Assembly: GCA_024280135.1 (NCBI GenBank)
Contig: JAJRQS010000090.1
Location: 1-5,405, forward strand
Length of the DNA stretch: 5,405 bases
DNA from: Bacteroidota bacterium
GTDB taxonomy: Bacteria > Bacteroidota > Bacteroidia > Chitinophagales > Saprospiraceae
Direction: 5' to 3'
Below are positions 1 to 5,405 of this stretch, piece by piece; position 1 is the first letter of the stretch, and the number at the start of each line of letters is the position of its first letter. Both the position numbers and the translations under genes were made by a program. The notes under the pieces were generated by a model, which saw nothing but the letters and a program-made list of their open reading frames with translations, had not been told where the DNA came from and searched no databases.

Positions 1-353
1 AAGGCCGTTAATTCCTCTGGCGTGTCGAAAGCGTAATATGCTTTACCAGCATCAATTAATTTTTGAGCATGCTCTATGTAGAGTGCTTTACGTTCTGATT
101 GGCGATAAGGACCCACTGCTCCACCTTTTACTGGGCTTTCGTCAAAATTTAATCCCAACCAATTGAGGGATTGAGTAATGTATGCTTCAGCACCAGAGAC
201 ATACCTCTTTTGATCCGTGTCTTCAATCCGAAGGATAAAAGTACCCCGATGTTTTTTGGCAAAAAGGTAATTGTATAAGGCCGTTCGAACGCCTCCAATA
301 TGTAAGGGCCCAGTAGGGCTAGGTGCAAAACGCACACGTACAGGTTTTATCAT
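1..353 (-). CDS. gltX: Glutamyl-tRNA synthetase, N-terminal part (cut by window edge)
   Basis: This is the start of a class I aminoacyl-tRNA synthetase that charges tRNA-Glu with glutamate in the cytoplasm. The first 117 residues are visible and the rest lies beyond the left edge (a full GluRS is usually about 470-520 residues). The Rossmann-fold catalytic domain begins at once: the HIGH-type motif reads [11 protein letters not shown] (residues 11-21), followed by [10 protein letters not shown], then the RIEDTD motif (42-47) and GPYRQSER (81-88). The [10 protein letters not shown] stretch (106-115) lacks the cysteines found at this place in zinc-binding E. coli-type enzymes. The ATG at 353 is chosen because it sits just before the conserved motif and about 13 bases below a predicted transcription start; there is no clear Shine-Dalgarno. 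The KMSKS motif and anticodon-binding domain are outside the window, so a GluRS that also charges tRNA-Gln cannot be told from a strict GluRS. Confidence 0.97.
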   Translation of the reverse strand, partial: MIKPVRVRFAPSPTGPLHIGGVRTALYNYLFAKKHRGTFILRIEDTDQKRYVSGAEAYITQSLNWLGLNFDESPVKGGAVGPYRQSERKALYIEHAQKLIDAGKAYYAFDTPEELTA

Positions 354-373
354 AGCTTTTTATTTGGCTTGCG

Positions 374-381
374 CAAAAATA
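374..381 (-). promoter_or_regulatory. Bacteroidota-type -7 element for gltX
   Basis: On the minus strand this reads TATTTTTG, a perfect match to the Bacteroidota -7 consensus TAnnTTTG. It lies 20 bases before the gltX ATG, giving a leader of roughly 13 nucleotides. No TTG is seen at the expected -33 place, which would fall on the end of sulP. The element suggests that gltX has its own promoter in the 54-base gap rather than depending on read-through from sulP. Confidence 0.55.
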
Positions 382-407
382 CGAATAATTTCAGAATTAC
401 CTATGCT

Positions 408-2249
408 TTAAATGCCATCACTCTCCTCCCCAGAAACCACATAGTAACGAGGATCATCAACAGCATCCACAATGACTTCTTCAAATAAAGGAGACCCTTT
501 TCTTAATAGGCGTTTACAATCTGCGCTTAAATGTTTTAAATGAATAACCTTGCCAGCAGCGCGATATTTATTAACAAGATTAAACAAAGCTTCTAATGCA
601 GAATGGTCTGAAATTCTTGATTCTATGAAATCTATTTCAACTTCATCTGGGTCATTTTTGACGTCAAACTTACTATTAAAAGCTTGGATGTTTCCAAAAA
701 ATAAAGGGCCATATATTTCATATTTCTTAACGCCATTTGCCTCAGATTTTCGAGCACGAATACGTTTTGCATTTTCCCAAGAGAAAACCAAAGCACTAAT
801 GATTACCCCTGCAATAACGGCCACCGCTAAATCAAAAAACACGGTCAAGCCAGAAACTAATATTAATACAAAAGCATCCATCATCGGTATCTTATGTAGA
901 ATACGGAAACTCGACCAAGCAAAAGTACCAATCACCACCATGAACATCACCCCGACCAATGCCGCGATCGGTACCTGTTCGATTAATCCAGAGGCAAATA
1001 AAATAAAGACCAATAGGGTAATGGCTGCTACAATTCCAGAAAGCCGACCTCGTCCACCACTTTTAATATTGATTAAAGATTGACCAATCATCGCACAACC
1101 ACCCATACCCCCAAATAATCCAGTGATGATATTGGCGCCGCCTTGTGCTACACACTCTTTATTGGAGCGACCACGGGTTTCAGTAATTTCATCAATTAAA
1201 TTCAACGTCATCAAAGATTCTATCAAGCCTATTGCTGCTAATATAAAAGCATAAGGGCCTATAAATCGAAGCGTTTCCCATGTGAAAGGTACTTTCGTAA
1301 AAATTTCTTTTTGAAAAATAGGCAAGCCACCCTTTAGGCCATCTCCACCACCGTCTCTAATAAAAGAGCCTACAGTTGCCATGTCTAACTTGCCAAAAAT
1401 AGCTATCAAAGATACCACCAAAATAGCGATGAGTGCTTCAGGAATTTTTTCAGAAATCTTGGGTAAGCCCCACATCAATAGCATGGTCAGTAAAACCATT
1501 CCAATCATGAGATAGAGTTGGTTTTGGGGTAAAAATTTCTTTGCTTTTCCTTTCTTTTCTATCGAGTAAATCCCATCTTCCGCAATGTTAAACTTAACAT
1601 CGTGGTGCTTAGCGTCAAAAACTTGTCCTCCACTAATTTCAAAAATGACCTCATTATTTAGTTTGCTGACGAGTTGATTATCCTTCAACGTGTACAATGC
1701 CAATCCTGATTCCAAATCAAAAACATCATTCTCTCTAATTTCATATTTTTTTGCTATGGATTCTGTTTTGAATTTGGCATTGCCATAAGTATCTTTGACT
1801 GTTTCTTTGAACATTCCTATTTGTGAAAGAAAAATTACAATCGCTAATCCATTTACAAAACCCATCATCACGGGGTGAGGAATCAGTCGAACAAATTTAC
1901 CTAAACGTAAAAATCCAGCTGCCATCTGAATGATACCCATGAGGATAACGGTAGCGAAAAGATAATACAGCCCTAATTGCTCTTCGGGAGCACCCAGGGC
2001 ATTTCCTTTTGCCACTAAAGCAACCATTACAACTGCTAGTGCACCCGTTGCCCCAGAAATCATACCAGGTCGCCCACCAAAAATAGAAGTGATAAGCCCA
2101 ATCATAAAGGCCGCATATAAGCCCACTAAAGGATCTACGCCTGCTACAAAAGCAAAAGCTACAGCTTCTGGCACTAGCGCTAAGGCTACAGTCAAGCCAG
2201 ACAAAACGTCATTTTTGACGTTTGACATTCTTTTTCTTACAAATTCCAT
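408..2249 (-). CDS. SulP (SLC26-type) inorganic anion transporter with STAS domain
   Basis: A 613-residue inner-membrane anion transporter of the SulP family, which moves sulfate, bicarbonate or related anions, usually with H+ or Na+. The membrane domain spans about residues 12-490. The TM3 half-helix motif is SGATGA (65-70); TM5 is HPVMMGFVNGLAIVIF (125-140). TM8 holds GLIESLMT (341-348), where Glu344 and Thr348 stand at the positions of the ion-binding Asp and Thr of cyanobacterial BicA, and Thr68 corresponds to its TM3 threonine. The TM10 signature runs from GGMGG (380-384) through SGGRGRLSG (397-405). A cytoplasmic STAS domain (about 508-605) contains ESRISDHSALEAL (543-555). Residues 146-243 form an unusual hydrophilic insert between TM5 and TM6. 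The start at Met1 keeps MEFVRKR ahead of the conserved region; Met8 (2228) is an alternative. The neighbouring genes do not suggest a substrate, so no gene symbol is given. Confidence 0.93.
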   Translation of the reverse strand: MEFVRKRMSNVKNDVLSGLTVALALVPEAVAFAFVAGVDPLVGLYAAFMIGLITSIFGGRPGMISGATGALAVVMVALVAKGNALGAPEEQLGLYYLFATVILMGIIQMAAGFLRLGKFVRLIPHPVMMGFVNGLAIVIFLSQIGMFKETVKDTYGNAKFKTESIAKKYEIRENDVFDLESGLALYTLKDNQLVSKLNNEVIFEISGGQVFDAKHHDVKFNIAEDGIYSIEKKGKAKKFLPQNQLYLMIGMVLLTMLLMWGLPKISEKIPEALIAILVVSLIAIFGKLDMATVGSFIRDGGGDGLKGGLPIFQKEIFTKVPFTWETLRFIGPYAFILAAIGLIESLMTLNLIDEITETRGRSNKECVAQGGANIITGLFGGMGGCAMIGQSLINIKSGGRGRLSGIVAAITLLVFILFASGLIEQVPIAALVGVMFMVVIGTFAWSSFRILHKIPMMDAFVLILVSGLTVFFDLAVAVIAGVIISALVFSWENAKRIRARKSEANGVKKYEIYGPLFFGNIQAFNSKFDVKNDPDEVEIDFIESRISDHSALEALFNLVNKYRAAGKVIHLKHLSADCKRLLRKGSPLFEEVIVDAVDDPRYYVVSGEESDGI

Positions 2250-2305
2250 CGTTCGATTTTTACTACTTCTAGTTTGCTTTAACCGTCTTGGTTTGAAACA
2301 AGCGG

Positions 2306-2313
2306 CAAAAGTA
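2306..2313 (-). promoter_or_regulatory. Bacteroidota-type -7 element for sulP
   Basis: The minus strand reads TACTTTTG, a perfect TAnnTTTG match, 56 bases before the sulP ATG, which gives a leader of about 50 nucleotides. No good -33 TTG is visible. The element overlaps one arm of the inverted repeat at 2309-2330, so access to this promoter could be controlled. Confidence 0.5.
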
Positions 2314-2330
2314 CGGTATTTCTAGTACTT
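2309..2330. repeat. AAGTAC/GTACTT inverted repeat, candidate operator of sulP
   Basis: Perfect 6-base arms, AAGTAC at 2309-2314 and GTACTT at 2325-2330, are separated by 10 bases, so arm centres are 16 bases apart. One arm overlaps the -7 element and the other lies upstream of it in the spacer toward -33. Another GTAC lies at 2333-2336 and a fourth at 2391-2394, which is dense for a gap of 154 bases. The geometry would suit a dimeric repressor, but no regulator gene is present and arms this short can arise by chance. Confidence 0.3.
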
Positions 2331-2403
2331 GGGTACGTTGTTTATGTTGATTCGTTCAAGAGGGCATCAAAGTAGTCCTAAACCCGCGGAGTACAGGCAC
2401 ACA

Positions 2404-3801
2404 TCAAGTAGTATTTCGATGCTGGCTTTGATCTAATTTTATCATGACGCTAATCATCATCGTGAACATTAAAAGCGAAGTGCCGCCATAACTGACCATG
2501 GGCAAGGGAATGCCAATAATTGGAAAAAGACCCATCGTCATTCCGATATTAATCATAAAGTGAAAAAATAGAATTCCTGCAATTGCATAGCCATAATTCC
2601 TTGCAAATGACAAGCGCTGTCGCTCTGCAATATATAGTAAGCGAAGCACCAAACCAAGAAAAATTAATATAGTCGCTGCGGAGCCGATAAAACCCTGTTC
2701 CTCACCGATTGTGCAAAAGATAAAATCGGTCATTTGTTCAGGAACATAGTTTAGCTGTGTCAACTTACCATTTAAAAATCCACGTCCAGTCAGTCCGCCA
2801 GAACCTATCGCCATCTTGGACTGTAGTACATTGTATAATGAGCCACGCGGGTCACATTTGGAAGGGTTTAACCAGACATTGATTCTTTCTTGTTGATGGC
2901 TTTCTAGGATATTGTCATAAAAATAACGAGCCCCATATACAATACCGACCGCTAATAGTAGGGTAGAAAATTGGATAATTACCTTTTTCATTTCCCCATT
3001 TTTAAGGTAACTAAAAATGTGTCTGATGGCCAAAAGGAGGAGTGGAACAATAGACCAGATTGCACTCCTAAAATAGACCCCAAAAATTAAAGATCCTACG
3101 ATTAGTCCATATTCCAGCCAAGGAAGAGTTATTTTTCGTGAAGTAGCAAATAGCAGCCCTGAGGCGATGATAAATAATAGAATGTCATACGGCTGATAAA
3201 TGAGGCTTAAAATAAACAATGTGACCAATATAAACCCAACCACATAAATACTTCCGTTTAGACCCTTTCGGTAAAAAAGAATAAAGAAGGAAGTGAAAAC
3301 GAGTGCAGATCCAGCATCGGGTTGTAACATGATTAAAAAAACGGGTAATAGCATTACACCAAAGGCCGTCAATCTAGTTTTGCTCTGGCTCATGTCGTCC
3401 GAGGGGCCGCTCAATACAGACGAGAGTGCTAACGCTGTGCCGAATTTGGCAAATTCAGATGGTTGAAAAGAAAAACCGCCAAACTGATACCAAGAAGTTG
3501 CTCCCTTTATGCTGGAACCAAAAATCAATACGCCTACGAGTAAGACCATGGCAAATGCATAAACCACAAATGACAATCCTGTCCAGATGCGAACATCTAG
3601 AATTTGTATTAGAAAGAAAAGGATTATGGATAGCCCGACCCATAGCGTTTCTTTTCCAATACCTCGCGTTAGGTCAAATGCAGATGCCGATGAATTAGGA
3701 TCATAATTAACAGCATAGTACATTAAAAAGCCTAGCAAAACGATAGAGAAATACAACGAGGTTGTAATGATATCAAGCTTTCCAATTCGGGCATTGGCCA
3801 T
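2404..3801 (-). CDS. rodA: Rod-shape SEDS peptidoglycan glycosyltransferase RodA
   Basis: A 465-residue polytopic inner-membrane protein of the SEDS (FtsW/RodA/SpoVE) family, which polymerises glycan strands from lipid II, normally with a class B PBP partner. Visible landmarks are the KGATSWYQFGGFSFQPSEFAK region (starts at 99), LQPDAGSALVF (159-169), the periplasmic catalytic loop with CDPRGSLYNVLQSK (316-329), IGSGGLTGRG (332-341), and PEQMTDFIFCTIGEEQGFIG (354-373), then IPLPMVSYGGTS near the C-terminus (431-442). Asp317 is the expected catalytic aspartate, matching Asp262 of E. coli RodA. RodA rather than FtsW is favoured by the ERINVWLNP...DPRG and LTQLNYVPEQMTDF patterns. The protein is about 95 residues longer than E. 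coli RodA; the extra sequence (about 195-290) looks like additional membrane helices. The gene starts 12 bases after the SPOR gene and is probably co-transcribed with it. The PBP2 and mreBCD genes are not seen here. Confidence 0.95.
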   Translation of the reverse strand: MANARIGKLDIITTSLYFSIVLLGFLMYYAVNYDPNSSASAFDLTRGIGKETLWVGLSIILFFLIQILDVRIWTGLSFVVYAFAMVLLVGVLIFGSSIKGATSWYQFGGFSFQPSEFAKFGTALALSSVLSGPSDDMSQSKTRLTAFGVMLLPVFLIMLQPDAGSALVFTSFFILFYRKGLNGSIYVVGFILVTLFILSLIYQPYDILLFIIASGLLFATSRKITLPWLEYGLIVGSLIFGVYFRSAIWSIVPLLLLAIRHIFSYLKNGEMKKVIIQFSTLLLAVGIVYGARYFYDNILESHQQERINVWLNPSKCDPRGSLYNVLQSKMAIGSGGLTGRGFLNGKLTQLNYVPEQMTDFIFCTIGEEQGFIGSAATILIFLGLVLRLLYIAERQRLSFARNYGYAIAGILFFHFMINIGMTMGLFPIIGIPLPMVSYGGTSLLMFTMMISVMIKLDQSQHRNTT

Positions 3802-3813
3802 TGAGGGGAAGTG

Positions 3814-4206
3814 TTAGTTGTGTAATAATTCGGAAATGCTGATGTGTTTATCTATGGTCGGAAAAGCTGTTCGATAGTGAACTTTTATTTTTTCCAAAGC
3901 GGCAATTGCTTCTAGTCTAGTTGAATAGGCTCCTGCTTGCAGTTTGTAATATGGGCTGATGTGCTTCCACTCACAAGGAATGTATGGATAGCGAGATTTG
4001 AAAACACTATAAGCTGCTTCGACTTTTCGTCTGTCTGTAGAAGCAAGCACTTGAATTCTCCAACCAGAAGTAGTAGGTTTACTTTGATTGATTTGTTTGT
4101 ACCGTGTCATCATTCTTTCGATCATATAGTCTTCAGAAAAGTTGACTTGAGCCGTTGCCCAAGTGGTACAAAAAAATAGTAAAATGAGTATCCAGTTTTT
4201 TTTCAC
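3814..4206 (-). CDS. Secreted SPOR-domain protein (predicted periplasmic peptidoglycan binder)
   Basis: A 130-residue exported protein. Residues 1-19 form a signal peptide (KK, then a hydrophobic core ILILLFF, with likely cleavage at ATA-Q, 17-20); Cys13 is not in a lipobox, so a lipoprotein is unlikely. A short linker follows, and then a SPOR domain at about 47-117, showing its two half repeats: WRIQVLAS...EAAYSVFKSRYP and YYKLQAGAY...EAIAALEKIKVHYR. SPOR domains bind glycan strands stripped of stem peptides, typically at division sites; the role here is inferred. No other domain is present, so it may be a simple binding or adaptor protein. The start is GTG at 4206, needed to include the signal peptide; it overlaps the deoC stop as GTGA, suggesting translational coupling. 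rodA follows 12 bases downstream, which supports a cell-wall role. Confidence 0.88.
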   Translation of the reverse strand: MKKNWILILLFFCTTWATAQVNFSEDYMIERMMTRYKQINQSKPTTSGWRIQVLASTDRRKVEAAYSVFKSRYPYIPCEWKHISPYYKLQAGAYSTRLEAIAALEKIKVHYRTAFPTIDKHISISELLHN

Positions 4207-4865
4207 ACTTTTTCTTTTGCTGTTTCAGCTATTTTTACGCAAGAAGAACTACCAATACGAGTCGCTCCTGCTTTAATAACGGCTTCGGCTGTTTCTAAGT
4301 TGCGGATTCCCCCTGAAGCCTTTATATTAATATCTGCTGGGAGCATCGCTCTAATATTTTTAATCATTTCTGCGGTTGTATCCACGCCCGTATAACCAGA
4401 TGAGGTCTTAAAGTAATTCACAGAAAACATCGTTACGATTTTACACACTCTTTCCAATTCTTCTTCAGTCAAAAAACCAACTTCTGTAATCAACTTAATC
4501 ACCTTGCCTTTGAGGTGCGTAATCCTCGTAACACTCTCCACATCGCTTTCCACATAGCTCCAGTTTCCTGCTTTAATCGCAGCTACATTAATGACTACGT
4601 CCAATTCATCGGCCCCATCATTGATGGCTCTTTTGATTTCTTCTACCTTTGAAGCCGTATTAGAATATCCCATAGGAAAACCAATAACGGTAACTATTTT
4701 GACATCACTACCTTCCAAATGAGCTTTTGCCTCTTTAATAAAATAAGGAGGAATACATATACCTTTGAATTTATAGGTTTTTGCCTCTTCACAAATTTCT
4801 TGGATTTTTTCTGGTGTGGTATCTGATTTTAACCAAGTATGTTCTAAATATTCATTAATTTCCAT
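4203..4865 (-). CDS. deoC: Deoxyribose-phosphate aldolase
   Basis: A cytoplasmic class I aldolase that reversibly cleaves 2-deoxyribose-5-phosphate to glyceraldehyde-3-phosphate and acetaldehyde, in deoxynucleoside catabolism. It is a single TIM barrel of 220 residues, the usual length. Numbered from the ATG at 4865, the catalytic set is complete: Asp89 in ADELDVV, the Schiff-base Lys153 in YFKTSSG, and Lys182 in INIKASGGIRN; GGIRN and RIGSSS form the phosphate-binding end. An in-frame ATG at 4895 would add ten residues (MPYIKTRNCT), but family members begin at the equivalent of MEINEYLEHT, and the -7 promoter element lies only one base before that upstream ATG, so its message would scarcely include it. 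The 4865 start is therefore preferred. The gene is first of a set with the SPOR gene (GTGA overlap) and rodA. No other deo or nucleoside phosphorylase gene is nearby. Confidence 0.95.
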   Translation of the reverse strand: MEINEYLEHTWLKSDTTPEKIQEICEEAKTYKFKGICIPPYFIKEAKAHLEGSDVKIVTVIGFPMGYSNTASKVEEIKRAINDGADELDVVINVAAIKAGNWSYVESDVESVTRITHLKGKVIKLITEVGFLTEEELERVCKIVTMFSVNYFKTSSGYTGVDTTAEMIKNIRAMLPADINIKASGGIRNLETAEAVIKAGATRIGSSSCVKIAETAKEKV

Positions 4866-4896
4866 AGTGCAGTTTCTTGTTTTGATATAAGGCATA

Positions 4897-4904
4897 CAAA
4901 GATA
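4897..4904 (-). promoter_or_regulatory. Bacteroidota-type -7 element for the deoC-SPOR-rodA set
   Basis: The minus strand reads TATCTTTG, a perfect TAnnTTTG match. Transcription would begin near 4890-4893, leaving a leader of about 26 nucleotides before the ATG at 4865. No -33 TTG is evident. The upstream DNA (4921-4960) is almost entirely A and T and holds a 7-base inverted repeat, TAATAAT (4928-4934) and ATTATTA (4942-4948), which may act as an upstream activating stretch or simply reflect composition. With no obvious promoter before the SPOR gene or rodA, this element probably serves all three genes. Confidence 0.5.
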
Positions 4905-5062
4905 GGTAATTTTCCTTGACTATACTATAATAATTACATATATTATTAAAATGTAGATATGATTTTAAGCTTGGAGCAATGGGATATACATAACGCACCC
5001 CGATTACTGCTGGAGTCTAACATATTGCACAATTTACAAAAGCCTAAGCAGCCTCAATTCTT

Positions 5063-5405
5063 CTACATTATTTTCACTTCCACACGTTGGTTGTATCTAC
5101 GTCCTTCGCTGGTAGCATTCGTTGCTCTAGGGGCCACTTTTCCATATCCTTTATACGTAATACGGTTTGGGCTTATTCCTTTTTTGATTAATTGATCGGC
5201 TATTGCTTTGGCTCTTAATTCAGAAAGTTTATTACAATATTCGTCATCACATCTATTATTTGTATGTCCGCCTAATTCAATTTTGATGGAAGCATTTTCC
5301 ACTAAATAATCATACAGCTCTCCTAAAACCGCTTGACAACCCGGAGGAATATCATAAGAATTCGCTTCAAAAGCTAAGTCTGGAATGACTAGTTTTTCGC
5401 CTTTC
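5063..5405 (-). CDS. OmpA/MotB-type C-terminal domain protein (N-terminus cut by window edge)
   Basis: The open frame runs from the right edge to the TAG at 5063-5065, giving the last 113 residues of a larger protein. It is a complete OmpA-like peptidoglycan-anchoring domain: first strand KLVIPDLAFEANSYDIPPG (4-22), helix AVLGELYDYLVE, strand SIKIELGGHTNN (39-50), helix NKLSELRAKAIADQLIKKGI (58-77), strand ITYKGYGK (82-89), and the closing EGRRYNQRVEVKIM (100-113). In outer-membrane proteins this domain grips diaminopimelate in the cell wall from the periplasm. Arg64 is kept, but the usual Asp of GHTD is Asn49, and Cys52 and Cys57 flank the loop. A GTG at 5302 begins inside the domain and is not the true start. 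What lies upstream (beta-barrel, TPR or WD40-like repeats are all known partners) cannot be told here. Confidence 0.9.
   Translation of the reverse strand, partial: KGEKLVIPDLAFEANSYDIPPGCQAVLGELYDYLVENASIKIELGGHTNNRCDDEYCNKLSELRAKAIADQLIKKGISPNRITYKGYGKVAPRATNATSEGRRYNQRVEVKIM

Noticed and set aside
149..337. Minus-strand frame of 62 codons at the left end
   Set aside because: It is another reading frame of gltX, whose real frame shows the HIGH-type and RIEDTD motifs.
550..1083. Plus-strand open frame of 177 codons opposite sulP
   Set aside because: It lies wholly antisense to the conserved membrane and STAS parts of the transporter, matches no family I recognise, and has no promoter element; it is a shadow frame.
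2089..2325. Plus-strand open frame of 78 codons across the sulP start
   Set aside because: It is antisense to the conserved SulP N-terminus and its promoter region; low-complexity K/A/T-rich composition.
2331..2403. Possible terminator after rodA
   Set aside because: No GC-rich hairpin followed by a T run is seen on the minus strand; CCGCGG at 2384-2389 is only a short palindrome.
3426..3698. Plus-strand open frame of 90 codons opposite rodA, with a minus-strand frame of 62 codons in the same stretch
   Set aside because: Both are out-of-frame readings of the conserved N-terminal part of rodA, with compositions unlike real proteins.
5036..5054. Possible terminator after the OmpA-like gene (AGGCT twice, then TTTT, on the minus strand)
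   Set aside because: The two AGGCT copies are direct, not inverted, so they cannot form a hairpin.
4959..5195. Plus-strand open frame of 78 codons beginning in the deoC/OmpA gap
   Set aside because: More than half of it is antisense to the conserved OmpA-like domain, no promoter or binding site precedes it, and the protein has no recognisable pattern.

Overview
The window looks like a chromosomal segment from a Bacteroidota bacterium, possibly of the Saprospiria or Cytophagia side. The reasons are the AT-leaning base composition, weak or absent Shine-Dalgarno sequences, and a perfect Bacteroidota-type -7 promoter element (TAnnTTTG) upstream of gltX, sulP and deoC. The protein types agree: a long RodA, a short secreted SPOR-domain protein, and an OmpA-like domain with the GGHTNN signature. 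The finer taxonomic placement is an inference. All six genes lie on the minus strand, so transcription runs from right to left.

In transcription order: (1) 5063-5405 holds the last 113 residues of an OmpA/MotB-type peptidoglycan-anchoring domain; its N-terminus lies beyond the right edge. (2) About 200 bases of non-coding, very AT-rich DNA follow and hold the deoC promoter. (3) deoC (deoxyribose-phosphate aldolase), a small secreted SPOR-domain protein and rodA (SEDS peptidoglycan polymerase) form a tight set. deoC and the SPOR gene overlap by GTGA, and the SPOR gene and rodA are 12 bases apart. They are probably one operon joining a nucleoside-salvage enzyme to two cell-wall proteins. (4) A 154-base gap carries the promoter and a candidate operator of a SulP-family anion transporter. 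(5) sulP follows, and after 54 bases comes (6) gltX, glutamyl-tRNA synthetase, of which only the first 117 residues are present; its own promoter sits in that gap.

Three of the six proteins (OmpA-like, SPOR, RodA) concern peptidoglycan binding or synthesis; the others are housekeeping or transport. I see no mobile element, CRISPR array, phage gene, tRNA or rRNA, and no convincing intrinsic terminator. I do not see a new multi-gene system. The points most worth a second look are a hydrophilic insert of about 90 residues inside the SulP membrane domain, extra membrane helices in RodA ahead of its catalytic loop, a deoC start that the promoter position argues against, an inverted repeat overlapping the sulP -7 element, and an Asp-to-Asn change in the OmpA-like peptidoglycan-binding site.
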